Shown piece after piece: positions 1-9,380 of a stretch of 64,000 nucleotides of DNA. Below the pieces are notes generated by a model, which searched no databases, was not told the DNA's origin, and saw nothing but the letters and a program-made list of their open reading frames with translations. The stretch spans positions 188,795 through 252,794 of the forward strand of contig NZ_LMFI01000011.1 of assembly GCF_001426745.1 (NCBI RefSeq). Reading direction: 5' to 3'. The position numbers were made by a program, and so were the translations under genes. Numbering within the stretch: position 1 is the stretch's first letter; each line of letters begins with the position of its first letter. Origin of the DNA: Nocardioides sp. Root140 (lineage in GTDB: Bacteria; Actinomycetota; Actinomycetes; Propionibacteriales; Nocardioidaceae).

Positions 1-1
1 G

Positions 2-457
2 GCGAACGTCGACGACCCGGCCGACGCCTCGGCACTGGTCAAGGCGCTGCACGCGGTGGCCGACCAGGTCGACCTGGTGCTGCCCCTGCACCCGCGCGGG
101 CGGGCGGCCTTCGAGGCAGTCGGCCTCTTCGACCACCCGCGCGTGGTCGTGCTCGACCCCCAGGGGTACGTCGAGTTCCTCGGCCTGGTCCGCGGCGCCC
201 GGGCGGTCGTCACCGACTCAGGCGGCGTCCAGGAGGAGACCACGATCCTCGGCATCCCCTGCCTGACGTTGCGGCCCAACACCGAGCGACCGGTGACGAT
301 CACCCACGGCACCAACCAGCTGGTCACCCGCGAGGACGTCCCGTTCGTCCTCGCCGACGTGCTCGCTGCGCCTGTTGCGACGACCCACCGGGTGCCGCCG
401 CTGTGGGACGGCCAGGCCGGTGCCCGCATCGCCGCCGTGCTCCAGGAGTTCCTGTGA
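2..457 (+). CDS. wecB: UDP-N-acetylglucosamine 2-epimerase (non-hydrolysing), C-terminal part
   Basis: The frame is open from the left edge, so only about the last 151 residues are present. The family interconverts UDP-GlcNAc and UDP-ManNAc in the cytoplasm for surface polysaccharides. Visible hallmarks of the second Rossmann domain are LPLHPRGR, the DSGGVQEE motif that contacts UDP, and LRPNTERP. The tail reads through GTNQLV, matching the usual NGTNxLV end of the family. The stop overlaps the next start by 4 bp (GTGA), so it is the upstream member of a coupled glycan operon. The family is clear; the exact sugar role is inferred from the downstream glycosyltransferases. Confidence 0.85.
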   Translation, partial: ANVDDPADASALVKALHAVADQVDLVLPLHPRGRAAFEAVGLFDHPRVVVLDPQGYVEFLGLVRGARAVVTDSGGVQEETTILGIPCLTLRPNTERPVTITHGTNQLVTREDVPFVLADVLAAPVATTHRVPPLWDGQAGARIAAVLQEFL

Positions 458-2256
458 GCCGGTTGCTGCGCCGGGTACGCCGACCCCGCCTGCCGGCGTT
501 CGAGCTGCCCGAGGTGCACCCGGCCCGGACGACGAAGGCGGCGGTGATCCTCGACCCGTTCTCCGAGCTGGCCTTCGGCTACGAGTGGCACCAGGTGAAG
601 GTGACGCCGACCGACTGGCGGGCGGTCCTCACGGAGCAGCGCCCCGACCTGCTCTTCGTCGAGTCGGCGTGGAACGGCAACGACGGTGCCTGGCGGCTGC
701 ACATGACCCGCGACCACCAGCCATCGCCGGAGCTGCGCGCCCTGGTGGCGTGGTGCCGCGACGAGGGCATCCCGACCGTGTTCTGGAACAAGGAGGACCC
801 GCCCAACTACGACGTCTTCCTCGAGACCGCCCGGCTCTTCGACCAGGTCTTCACCGTCGACGCCGACCGGATCCCGGTCTACCAGCGCGACCTCGGCCAC
901 GAGCGCATCGACCTGCTGCCCTTCTCCGCCCAGCCGCGGCTGCACAACCCGGTACGCCGCGGCAAGGGCCGGGTGCTGCCGATCGCGTTCGCCGGCACCT
1001 GGTTCGCCGAGAAGCACCCGGAGCGCCGCGAGCAGATGGAGCAGCTGCTGCGCCCGGCGCTCGACCGCGGACTGCACATCTGGTCGCGCATGCAGCGTGG
1101 CGACAAGCGTTACCGGTTCCCGGCGCCCTACCGCAGCCACGTCGTCGGGTCGTTGCCCTATCCGAAGATGCTCGCGGCCTACTCGGCGTACAAGGTCTTC
1201 CTGAACGTGAACTCGGTGACCGGCTCCAAGACGATGTGCAGCCGCCGGCTCTTCGAGCTCTCCGCCGCGCAGACCGCGGTGATCACCACGCCGGCGGCCA
1301 GCATCGAGCCGTTCTTCGGCTCCGACCTCGAGGTGGTCCGCGACGCCGACGAGGCGCGCGCCGCGATCGACGTGCTGCTCGGCCAGGACGAGTACCGCGA
1401 CCGCCAGGCGCTCAAGGCGCACCGTCGGGTGTTCGACGAGCACCTCTGCACGCACCGCGTGGACACGGTGCTGCGCTCCCTAGGTCTCGATCTTCCGTTG
1501 GTCGAGGAGCGAGCGTCAGCGAGCGTCTCGAGACCCGGTGAGGTGATCTCCACTGGTTCGACCACCACGCAGGTCAGTGCGGTCGTCCCGACCATGCGGC
1601 CCGAGCAGCTCGACCACGTGCTCGCCATGCTCGGCAGCCAGAGCCACCGCGACCTCCAGCTGGTGCTGGTCACCCACGGCTTCGAGGCACCGGCGGACCT
1701 GGCCGTGCGCGCGGCACGCGCCGGGCTCGACAACGTGGTCACCAGGTATGCCGACGCGTCGCTCACCCTCGGCGCCTGCATGAACCTCGGCGTCGACGCG
1801 GCCGACGGCGAGCTCGTCGCCAAGGTCGACGACGACAACTTCTACGGCCGGCACTACCTGACCGACCTGGTGCGGGCGCTGGACTACTCCGGCGCCGACG
1901 TGGCCGGCAAGTGGGCGCACCTGGTGCACCTCGAGTCCAGTGGCGCCACGCTGCTGCGCTTCGAGCACGCCGAGCACCGGTTCACCGACCTGGTGCAGGG
2001 CGGCACTCTGCTGACCCGTCGCGAGCTGGCCCGCGACGTGCGTTTCGAGGACCTGCCGCGCCGGGTCGACACCACGTTCCTCGAGAAGGTCAAGGCGCGC
2101 GGCCTGACCACCTATTCCGCGGATCGCTTCAACTTTGTGTCCGTGCGCCGGGTCGACCCCGGCAGCCACACCTGGCCGATCACCGAGAAGCAGTTGATGG
2201 CGCGCTCGTCGCGGCTCCTGTTCTACGGCAACCCCTACCCGCATGCGGAGGCATGA
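454..2256 (+). CDS. CgeB-like / family 2 glycosyltransferase fusion
   Basis: A 600-residue protein with two parts. Residues about 1-340 look like a CgeB/DUF3880-type glycosyltransferase (FWNKEDPP, a conserved GSLPYP region and ELSAAQTAVITTP). Residues about 370-600 are a GT2 fold with VSAVVPTMRP, CMNLGV and the metal-binding DDDN motif. The GTG start is chosen because it forms a 4-bp overlap with the upstream stop; the end overlaps the acyltransferase start by 4 bp. The linker between the domains contains a 37-bp palindromic repeat (1499-1535) translated in frame. The GT2 half is paralogous to that of the gene at 4451-6142. Donor and acceptor sugars cannot be told. Confidence 0.85.
   Translation: MSRLLRRVRRPRLPAFELPEVHPARTTKAAVILDPFSELAFGYEWHQVKVTPTDWRAVLTEQRPDLLFVESAWNGNDGAWRLHMTRDHQPSPELRALVAWCRDEGIPTVFWNKEDPPNYDVFLETARLFDQVFTVDADRIPVYQRDLGHERIDLLPFSAQPRLHNPVRRGKGRVLPIAFAGTWFAEKHPERREQMEQLLRPALDRGLHIWSRMQRGDKRYRFPAPYRSHVVGSLPYPKMLAAYSAYKVFLNVNSVTGSKTMCSRRLFELSAAQTAVITTPAASIEPFFGSDLEVVRDADEARAAIDVLLGQDEYRDRQALKAHRRVFDEHLCTHRVDTVLRSLGLDLPLVEERASASVSRPGEVISTGSTTTQVSAVVPTMRPEQLDHVLAMLGSQSHRDLQLVLVTHGFEAPADLAVRAARAGLDNVVTRYADASLTLGACMNLGVDAADGELVAKVDDDNFYGRHYLTDLVRALDYSGADVAGKWAHLVHLESSGATLLRFEHAEHRFTDLVQGGTLLTRRELARDVRFEDLPRRVDTTFLEKVKARGLTTYSADRFNFVSVRRVDPGSHTWPITEKQLMARSSRLLFYGNPYPHAEA
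1499..1535. repeat. Dispersed palindromic repeat, copy 1 (inside CDS)
   Basis: A 37-bp imperfect palindrome beginning TGGTCGAGGAGCGAGCG and ending GCGTCTCGAGACC. It lies inside the glycosyltransferase fusion, where it codes for LVEERASASVSRP between the two domains. Related copies are at 30442-30478, 33471-33507 and 50300-50337. Confidence 0.8.
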
Positions 2257-4454
2257 TGACGCTCATCGCTGACGGTCTGAAGGTAGACCCGAACGACAGC
2301 CCTGACCGCGCCGACGGCCCCAAGCGCCGAGCCGGCAGGAACGACACGACCAAGGCGGCCAAGGGCAACAGCCGGATCCGCCGCGACATCGAGGGCCTGC
2401 GCGCCGTCGCCACCTTCCTCGTCCTGCCCTACCACGCAGGGCTGATGCTCTTCCCCGGCGGCTTCGTCGGCGTCGACGTCTTCTTCGTCATCTCCGGGTT
2501 CGTGATCACCGGTCAGCTGATGAAGGAGGTCGACCGCACCGGACGCGTCGGACTCCTCGGCTTCTACGCGCGCCGGGCCAAGCGCCTGCTGCCGGCCGCC
2601 TCAGTGGTGCTCGGCGCGACCGCCGTGATGACCTGGCTGTGGGTGCCGAAGATCAGGTGGGAGACCACCGGCGGCGACATCGTCGCGTCCGCGCTCTACT
2701 TCGTGAACTGGCGCCTGGCCGACCGCTCGGTCGACTACCTCGCCGAGGACATCACCCCGTCGGCCGTGCAGCACTACTGGTCGTTGTCGGTCGAGGAGCA
2801 GTTCTACTTCGTGTGGCCGATCCTGCTGCTCGGCGCCGTGGTGCTCGCCGCGCGACTCGGCGTACGACGCAAGCCGGCGCTGCTGGTCGGTCTCGCCCTG
2901 GTCGCCCTGCCGTCCTTCGCCTGGGCGGTGCACCAGTCGTTCTTCGCCAGCGAGCGGGCCTACTTCATCACCACCACACGCATGTGGGAGTTCACGATCG
3001 GGGCCTTCGTGGCGATCCTGGCCACCCGCCTCGACCGGATCCCGAAGGGCCTGGCCATCGTGCTGGCCTGGGCCGGCCTCGGCATGATCCTGCTGGCCGG
3101 GCGCATCTACACCTCCGAGATCACCTGGCCCGGCTACTACGCCGTGCTGCCGACCGTGGGCGCGGGCCTGATGATCGCGGCCGGTGTCGCGGCCGGTCCG
3201 AAGGGACCGGTGGCGATCCTGGGCAACCGGTTCATGCTGTTCATCGGCTACCTCACCTATTCGCTCTACCTGTGGCACTGGCCGCTGCTGATCGTGGCCC
3301 GCGAGCACTTCGGCGGCATCTCGGTGCTGACCGGACTGGTCATCGTCACGGCGTCGGTGATCCCGGCCTGGCTGACCTTCCACCTCGTCGAGAACCCGCT
3401 TCGGAACTCGAAGTTCGTCGGCAACACCAAGGTGTCCCTGTCCCTCGGGGTCAACTGCACCCTCATCGCGGTCGTCGCCGGGCTGATGCTGGTGGCGCTC
3501 TTCGGCAAGGCCGCCGGGCCCACCATCGACCCGGCGAACGTCAAGGGCTCGATGGCGCTCTCGGCCAGCTCACCGAAGGACGACCCGGCCGGCGAACCGG
3601 TCGACTCGGTGCAGGGCGGCATCACGCCGAACCCGCTCGAGGCACCCAAGGACGTGCCCGACCTGTACGCCGAGGGCTGCCAGGTCGACTCCGACGTGGC
3701 CGAGGTCGCCACCTGCGAGTACGGCGCGGCCGACGCGAAGACCACCATCGCGGTCGTCGGTGACTCGAAGGCCGCCCAGTGGGTGCCGGCCTTCCAGGTG
3801 CTCGCGAAGACCCACGACTGGCGGATCGTGACCTACACGAAGTCGGCCTGCCAGTTCTCGACGGCCACCTCCGTGCTGGACGGCGAGCCCTACGACACCT
3901 GCCGTGAATGGGGTGGCGACGTCCTCGACCGGCTCACCGGCGACGAGAAGCCGGACGTCGTGGTGACCGCGGGCCAGCGCGACTCCGCGTTGACCGGCGA
4001 CGGCGACGACATGAGCGAGGACACCATGCAGGCCGGGTTGGAGGATGCCTGGACCCAGCTGCGTGACGCCGGCATCGAGGTCGTCGTACTCGCCGACACC
4101 CCGCAGACCGGCAGCGACGTCTACGCCTGCGTCTCCGAGCACCAGGACGACCTCACCCAGTGCACCTACGACCGCGACCACGGCGTCGAGGCCAGTGGGG
4201 TCGGGGTGCAGAAGGCGGCCGCCGACGAGCTCGGCGCGGTCGACATCTCTCCGGGCGCCGCGTCCGACAGCGGTGCCGGCGACACGGGTCTCTACTTCCT
4301 CGACCTGGTCGACGCGATCTGCCCGACCGACGAGTGCGCGCCGGTGATCGGCAACGTGCTGGTCTACCGCCAGGGCTCGCACATCACCAAGACCTACATC
4401 GAGACGCTCGCCCCACGGGTCGAAGAGGCGCTGGCGAAGGCAGGTGTGCGATGA
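2253..4454 (+). CDS. Membrane acyltransferase (acyltransferase-3) with C-terminal SGNH domain
   Basis: A 733-residue OafA/YrhL-type protein expected to O-acetylate surface glycans. A cytoplasmic leader is followed by the acyltransferase-3 domain (RRDIEGLRAVA, the FPGGFVGVDVFFVISGFVIT signature, YFVWP, YLWHWP) with about ten membrane segments up to residue 420. An extracytoplasmic SGNH domain spans roughly 480-733 (VVGDSK near 502; GSHITKTY near 708). The last block normally reads DxxH; here the Asp position appears to be Gln (QGSH), so the catalytic triad may be altered. The ATG at 2253 overlaps the upstream stop by 4 bp and the stop overlaps the next ATG by 4 bp, placing it in a translationally coupled operon. 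Confidence 0.9.
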   Translation: MMTLIADGLKVDPNDSPDRADGPKRRAGRNDTTKAAKGNSRIRRDIEGLRAVATFLVLPYHAGLMLFPGGFVGVDVFFVISGFVITGQLMKEVDRTGRVGLLGFYARRAKRLLPAASVVLGATAVMTWLWVPKIRWETTGGDIVASALYFVNWRLADRSVDYLAEDITPSAVQHYWSLSVEEQFYFVWPILLLGAVVLAARLGVRRKPALLVGLALVALPSFAWAVHQSFFASERAYFITTTRMWEFTIGAFVAILATRLDRIPKGLAIVLAWAGLGMILLAGRIYTSEITWPGYYAVLPTVGAGLMIAAGVAAGPKGPVAILGNRFMLFIGYLTYSLYLWHWPLLIVAREHFGGISVLTGLVIVTASVIPAWLTFHLVENPLRNSKFVGNTKVSLSLGVNCTLIAVVAGLMLVALFGKAAGPTIDPANVKGSMALSASSPKDDPAGEPVDSVQGGITPNPLEAPKDVPDLYAEGCQVDSDVAEVATCEYGAADAKTTIAVVGDSKAAQWVPAFQVLAKTHDWRIVTYTKSACQFSTATSVLDGEPYDTCREWGGDVLDRLTGDEKPDVVVTAGQRDSALTGDGDDMSEDTMQAGLEDAWTQLRDAGIEVVVLADTPQTGSDVYACVSEHQDDLTQCTYDRDHGVEASGVGVQKAAADELGAVDISPGAASDSGAGDTGLYFLDLVDAICPTDECAPVIGNVLVYRQGSHITKTYIETLAPRVEEALAKAGVR

Positions 4455-6142
4455 GCCGCCTCGCCCGCCTTCGGCAGGTGGCCTCGGGCCTCCGGCCTCG
4501 CCCCGCTGATTCCGCGACCACCGAGGCGTGGGCGCTGCCGCCGGAGCGAGGGCCGCTGCGGCCCGACGTGCGCGCGGTGGTGCTGGCGGGTCGTCGCCTG
4601 ACTGACGGGCTGGCCGCCCAGTGGCGCCAGAGCGTGCTACCTGATCTGGTCGGCGCCGTGGGTGGGCAGGAGCTCACGGACGCCGACCTCCTCCTCGTCG
4701 AGTACGTCGACGGTGCGGTGCCCGGGCACGAGGACCTCGTGGTCTCGGCGGCCCTGCGTTCGGCGACCCGGGCCGGCGTACCCGTCGTGGCCTGGGCGAC
4801 CGCCGGTGGACCACCGGCAGGCGTGACCGCGCTGGTCGAGGCCGGTGCCCGCGTCTTCGTGGCCGACCCGGCGCACCTCGACGCGTGGAAGTCGGTGTCC
4901 GACGAGGTGACCGAGCTGCCGGTCGGTGTCGACGTACGCCGTACCGCGGCGGGTGTCGACCGCAGTGGTGCGGTCCTCGTCGTCGACGGACCCGTCGACC
5001 CGCGTGTCGCCGGGGCAGTGGCGGCCGACGTGGTCAAGGCGGTCCGGCCCCTCGACGGTGTCTCGGTGCACCTGCGCGACCCGGACGCCCCGGTGAGCAG
5101 GGTGCTGCGCGGCCGGGCGTCGCACCCGGTGCCGCTCGACGAGGCGGCCCTGCTCGTCGACGCACCACGTCACCGCGTCGAGGACGTCTCGACGCTGCTC
5201 GACGCAGGCGCCCTCCGCACGCCGGTGGTCACCCTCGACCGGCTGCCCGTGCCTGCCGACCTCGAGGCAAAGGTCGTCCGCGCCCGTGACGCCCGTGCCC
5301 TGCGCAGCGAGATCATCGCCCGCGTCGAGCAGCCGGAGCTTCGCGACCGTGAAGGGCTGGCGCTGCACCGTGCGGTGCAGACCGGCCATCGCCTCGACGA
5401 CCGCGTCGACCTGCTGCTGGACGGCATCGCGCCACCACGGCTGACCGACCGCTCCGTCTCGGCCATCGTGCCGACCAACCGGCCCCACGAGATCGACAAC
5501 GTGCTGGCCAACGTCGGTCGCCAGTCCCACCGCGACGTCGAGCTCGTGCTCGTCCTCCACGGCATCGACCTCGACCGGGCCGACCTCGTGGTGCGCGCGG
5601 AGGCGGCCGGCGTACCCCACCTGACCGTGGTCGACGCTCCGCGCACCGCCACGCTGGGCACCTGCATGAACCTCGGACTCGGGGCCTCGAGCGGGGCGTT
5701 CGTGGCGAAGATGGACGACGACAACCACTACGGCACGCACTACCTCACCGACCTGCTGGACGCCGGGGTGAGCAGTGGTGCCGGCATCGTCGGCAAGTGG
5801 GCGCACTACGTGTGGCTGCGGTCGACCGGGGCCGTGGTCCTGCGCTACCCGGAGACCGAGCACAGCTACGTACGCCGCATCCAGGGCGGCTCGATGCTCT
5901 TCGACGGCGACGTGGTGCGCGGCCTGCGGTTCTCCGACATCCCACGCGCGGTCGACAGCGACATCCTCGACCGGGCCATCTCCGACGGCGTGAAGATCTG
6001 GTCGGCGGACCGGTTCAACTTCGTCTCCGTGCGCGGCCTCGACCGGCACGCGCACACCTGGACCGTCGACGACGCGTCCTTCATGACCGCCCACGGGCGG
6101 CTCGAGTTCTACGGCGATCCCCGCCAGCACGTGGAGGTCTGA
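4451..6142 (+). CDS. Family 2 glycosyltransferase with divergent N-terminal domain
   Basis: 563 residues. The C-terminal half (about 330-563) is a GT2 domain with VSAIVPTNRP, TCMNLGL, the DDDN metal site, GKWAHY and SADRFNFVSVRG. These blocks match the second half of the 454-2256 protein closely, so the two genes are tandem paralogs on either side of the acyltransferase. The N-terminal half lacks the recognisable CgeB blocks and looks like a decayed or diverged version. The ATG overlaps the acyltransferase stop by 4 bp, and the next gene starts 1 bp after this stop. Sugar specificity is unknown. Confidence 0.83.
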   Translation: MSRLARLRQVASGLRPRPADSATTEAWALPPERGPLRPDVRAVVLAGRRLTDGLAAQWRQSVLPDLVGAVGGQELTDADLLLVEYVDGAVPGHEDLVVSAALRSATRAGVPVVAWATAGGPPAGVTALVEAGARVFVADPAHLDAWKSVSDEVTELPVGVDVRRTAAGVDRSGAVLVVDGPVDPRVAGAVAADVVKAVRPLDGVSVHLRDPDAPVSRVLRGRASHPVPLDEAALLVDAPRHRVEDVSTLLDAGALRTPVVTLDRLPVPADLEAKVVRARDARALRSEIIARVEQPELRDREGLALHRAVQTGHRLDDRVDLLLDGIAPPRLTDRSVSAIVPTNRPHEIDNVLANVGRQSHRDVELVLVLHGIDLDRADLVVRAEAAGVPHLTVVDAPRTATLGTCMNLGLGASSGAFVAKMDDDNHYGTHYLTDLLDAGVSSGAGIVGKWAHYVWLRSTGAVVLRYPETEHSYVRRIQGGSMLFDGDVVRGLRFSDIPRAVDSDILDRAISDGVKIWSADRFNFVSVRGLDRHAHTWTVDDASFMTAHGRLEFYGDPRQHVEV

Positions 6143-6143
6143 C

Positions 6144-8318
6144 ATGTCCGTGACTCCGTTCGTCCAGATGAGGGGCCGCGCCAGACGTGCCCTCCGCACC
6201 CGGGGCGCCACTGCCCTCGGCAAGCTGCCGGTCGCTCCGGGCCGCGCCGGCCAGCTCGTGGGCCGGGCCCGCGTCGCCGAGGCCCGTCGGGTGCTCAAGG
6301 CCGGTGGTGACGCCGAGGCTGTGGTCGCACCGCTCCTCGACGCCGACACCGACTCGAGGGTCCGTGGCCGGGCCTGGGCGCTGGTCGCCGAGGCCAGGTC
6401 CGCCGCCGGACAGCACGGCTCCGCCCTGGAGGCGGCCCGTACGGCGGCCGCGCTGGACGACGACGTCGAGACCTCGTTGATCCATCGACGCCTGGCGCAG
6501 TCCGCCTCTCCGGACGAGGCGGCGACGGCCCTGGCCCGCGCGTTGGGCCAACGGCCGCGGAACCGCGCGCAGATCGCCCTGGTGGTGGAGGCGCTCCGCT
6601 CCGCAGATCGTGAGTCGGTCGAGGCCTGGCGCACCCACCTGGCGCGCTGGGGCATCGACGGTCTCGACGAGCGGCTGGCCGAGGTGGAGGCCGAGATCGC
6701 GCTGGTCGCGGCCGACCCGCTCGACCCGGTGCTCGCCCACTGGTGGGAGCAGTTGCGCCGGCCCACGCCCGCCGTGGCACGCGCCCTCGACCGGCGGCGC
6801 GACTGGGACCGCCTGGCCGCCCAGGTGAGCGCGCACCCGCCGGCCGCGGACGACGTACCGGCGTTGGTGAAGGAGGCCGCCCTCGAGCTGCGCAAGGCCG
6901 CCGCGCGGGCGCTGACCGCCGGCTACACCTCCGCCGCCGAGACGCTGGTCAACCACTCGCTCGCGCTGCGTCCCGACGACCTCTGGGCGCGCGACACCTG
7001 GTCCAGCGCCACCGACCAGCTGCGGGTCGTGCGTGAGGGCTGGACGCCGACGCCGCGCGGGGACCTGCGCCTCGACACCGCGCCGCGGCACGTGCTGTCG
7101 GTGCTGGCCCAGTCGTTGCCGCACCTCTCCGGCGGCTACGCGACCCGCACCCACGGCATCCTCACCGGTCTGGTCGCCGACGGGTGGTCGGTCGAGGCGG
7201 TGACCAGACCGGGCTTCCCCTACGACCGTTGGTCCAAGCACGACACCCGCGTCGTGCCGCCGGTCGACGAGATCGACGGCATCCGCTACCACCGGGTGCT
7301 CACCGACGCCCGCGTCTACCGGCAGTACCCGCTGGCGTCGTACGTCGACAAGTACGCCGCCGCGATCGAAGCCCATGCGCGGCGTCATCGTGCTTCGTTG
7401 ATCCACGCGTCGTCGTTCCACGTCAACGGGCTGGCCGCGCAACAGGCGGCCGCGCGGCTCGGGCTGCCGTTCGTCTACGAGATGCGCGGGCTCGAGGAGC
7501 TGATGAAGGTCTCGCGCGACCCGGCCTTCGAGTCCTCGGACCGCCACCGGTTCACCGCCGACCTCGAGACCACGATCTGCCACGCCGCCGACCGGGTCTT
7601 CGTGATCACCGAAGCCCTGCGTGCGTTGATGATCGAGCGTGGGGTCGACGCGGAGAAGCTGGTCGTGCTGCCCAACGGCGTGCACACCGACCAGTTCACG
7701 CCCCGGCCACGCGACGCCGACCTGGCCGCCTCGTTGGGGCTGACCGGCAAGACCGTCATCGGCTACGCCGGCGGGCTGGTCGACTACGAGGGGCTCGACC
7801 TGCTGCTCGAGGCGGTGGCGCTGCTCAAGGAGCGCGCGGGCTCATCGGGTCCGGACTTCCACGTGGTCGTCGTCGGCGACGGTCATTTCGAGTCGCAGCT
7901 GCACGCGCTCTCGACCTCGCTCGGTCTCGACGACGTGGTCACCTTCACCGGACGCGTGCCCCACGACCAGGTGGCGTCGTACCTCTCGCTCTTCGACATC
8001 ACGCCGTTCCCGCGGCTGCCGCTGCCGGTGTGTGAGGCGATCTCGCCGATCAAGCCGTTCGAGTCGATGGCGATGGGCAATGCCGTGGTGACCTCGTCGG
8101 TGGCCGCGCTGACCGAGATCGTCGACGACGGCCGCACCGGACTGGTCTTCGACAAGGGGTGCGCGCGTTCCCTGGCCGACACGCTCGAACGGCTCCTCGA
8201 GTCGCCGGCGCTGCGGGACCGCCTCGGTGGTGCGGCTCGTGAATGGGTGCTGGAGAACCGCGACTGGCGCCACGTCACGTCCATCGTCGACGCCACCTAC
8301 CGCACCCTCCTCGCCTGA
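6144..8318 (+). CDS. GT4 family glycosyltransferase with long helical N-terminal region
   Basis: 724 residues. About 310 N-terminal residues are Ala/Arg-rich and helical, possibly TPR-like (LVAEARSAAGQHGSALEAA). The rest is a two-domain GT4 enzyme: GGYATRTHGIL near 330, YEMRGLEELM, LPNGVHTDQF, and a donor-binding block KPFESMAMGNAVVTSS with the conserved Glu. It starts 1 bp after the previous stop and is the last gene of the glycan operon, followed by a repeat-rich terminator region. The C-terminal family is clear; the function of the N-terminal extension is not. Confidence 0.87.
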   Translation: MSVTPFVQMRGRARRALRTRGATALGKLPVAPGRAGQLVGRARVAEARRVLKAGGDAEAVVAPLLDADTDSRVRGRAWALVAEARSAAGQHGSALEAARTAAALDDDVETSLIHRRLAQSASPDEAATALARALGQRPRNRAQIALVVEALRSADRESVEAWRTHLARWGIDGLDERLAEVEAEIALVAADPLDPVLAHWWEQLRRPTPAVARALDRRRDWDRLAAQVSAHPPAADDVPALVKEAALELRKAAARALTAGYTSAAETLVNHSLALRPDDLWARDTWSSATDQLRVVREGWTPTPRGDLRLDTAPRHVLSVLAQSLPHLSGGYATRTHGILTGLVADGWSVEAVTRPGFPYDRWSKHDTRVVPPVDEIDGIRYHRVLTDARVYRQYPLASYVDKYAAAIEAHARRHRASLIHASSFHVNGLAAQQAAARLGLPFVYEMRGLEELMKVSRDPAFESSDRHRFTADLETTICHAADRVFVITEALRALMIERGVDAEKLVVLPNGVHTDQFTPRPRDADLAASLGLTGKTVIGYAGGLVDYEGLDLLLEAVALLKERAGSSGPDFHVVVVGDGHFESQLHALSTSLGLDDVVTFTGRVPHDQVASYLSLFDITPFPRLPLPVCEAISPIKPFESMAMGNAVVTSSVAALTEIVDDGRTGLVFDKGCARSLADTLERLLESPALRDRLGGAAREWVLENRDWRHVTSIVDATYRTLLA

Positions 8319-8326
8319 ACCTTCCC

Positions 8327-8550
8327 GATACTCCCTGACGTTCGGGCCCTCAAGTCTCGATAGTCCCTGACGTTCGGGCCCTTGAAACTTCCGTCCCGGG
8401 GGGCCCAAACGTCAGGGAGTATCCCCACGGAAGGGCCGAAACGTCAGGGAGTATCCCGACAGAGGGGCCGAAACGTCAGGGAGTATCCCCACGGAAGGGC
8501 CGAAACGTCAGGGAGTATCCCCACGGAAGGGCCGAAACGTCAGGGAGTAT
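8327..8550. repeat. Phased repeat array (32-bp period), probable bidirectional terminator
   Basis: Seven copies of a roughly 23-bp unit fill the space between two convergent genes. Two copies read GATACTCCCTGACGTTCGGG (starting 8327 and 8359). Five read in the opposite sense with core AAACGTCAGGGAGTAT, the core starting at 8407, 8439, 8471, 8503 and 8535. Both sets have an exact 32-bp period, with nearly constant 9-bp spacers such as CCCACGGAA. Opposed copies can pair into strong hairpins, suiting termination in both directions. A related array is at 55454-55549. Confidence 0.85.
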
Positions 8551-8557
8551 CGGTGGG

Positions 8558-9304
8558 TCAGTCGCCCCAGCCCATGGGGAAGACCTCGAAGGGGGCGGCG
8601 AAGGTGACGCCCATGCGGGTGCCGGTGGCCCGGCCGAAGCCCTCGAGCATCTCAGCCGGGTCGAAGTTCTCCCAGCCCAGGCCGTCGATGTAGGCGCCGT
8701 GTGCGCGCAGCGAGTCGACGCCCGCCTCGAACGTGTCGGTGGTGTCGACGCCGTGCTCGGCCAGCGGTGAGCCCGCCGCCCAGACCTCGCGTACGCCGCC
8801 CCACGGTTCGAGTCCGTCGGTCAGCTGCTCGGCGAAGATCCACCGGTTGCCCGCGTCGCGTACGGCGTCCAGCACGGCACGTCCGACGGCGATGTGGTCG
8901 GCCTGGTTGAGGTTCCGGCCGCCGAACGTGTCGTGGAAGTTGCCGGTGACCACGATCTCCGGACGATGCCGCCGCACCACCTCGGCGAGCACCCGCCGCA
9001 ACGCGACGCCGTACTCGATGACGCCGTCCTGGAGGCCGAGGAACTCCACCTCGTCGACGCCGACGATGCGCGCCGACTCGACCTGCTCGGCCTCACGGAC
9101 GCTGCGGCACTCGTCGGGGTGCAGGCCGTCGATGCCGGCCTCGCCGCTGGTCACCATGCAGTAGACGACCTGCTTCCCCTGGCCGGTCCATCGGGCCACC
9201 GCCGCGGCCGCACCGAACTCCATGTCGTCGGGGTGCGCCACGATGCACAGCGCACGCTCCCAGGTCTCGTCCAGGGGGCTCAGGGAAGGGGGTGCGTCAC
9301 TCAT
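8558..9304 (-). CDS. PIG-L family deacetylase
   Basis: 248 residues, usual length for the LmbE/PIG-L family of zinc-dependent de-N-acetylases, which remove acetyl groups from GlcNAc-containing substrates (mycothiol-pathway MshB and Mca belong here). The metal-binding motif AHPDD is at residues 24-27, followed by TSGEAG, a Glu/Arg-rich helix (REAEQVESARIVG), FLGLQDG and a second metal-binding region NQADHIAVG. The gene is single, convergent with the glycosyltransferase operon across the repeat array. Whether the substrate is a thiol precursor or a glycan is not visible. Confidence 0.88.
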   Translation of the reverse strand: MSDAPPSLSPLDETWERALCIVAHPDDMEFGAAAAVARWTGQGKQVVYCMVTSGEAGIDGLHPDECRSVREAEQVESARIVGVDEVEFLGLQDGVIEYGVALRRVLAEVVRRHRPEIVVTGNFHDTFGGRNLNQADHIAVGRAVLDAVRDAGNRWIFAEQLTDGLEPWGGVREVWAAGSPLAEHGVDTTDTFEAGVDSLRAHGAYIDGLGWENFDPAEMLEGFGRATGTRMGVTFAAPFEVFPMGWGD

Positions 9305-9380
9305 GTCCCCAGACTGGCACGCGGACGCCCGCCGCGGGAGACCCCGTTAGGGTTGCCCCAGTCGAGCAGAGGGGATTCCG

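Noticed and set aside
2601..3383. 260-codon open frame antisense to the acyltransferase
   Set aside because: His/Asp/Gln/Gly-rich shadow frame typical of very GC-rich genes; no start signal or domain.
8327..8550. Possible CRISPR array
   Set aside because: The period is regular, but spacers are only about 9 bp and nearly identical, copies occur in both orientations, and no cas genes are present.
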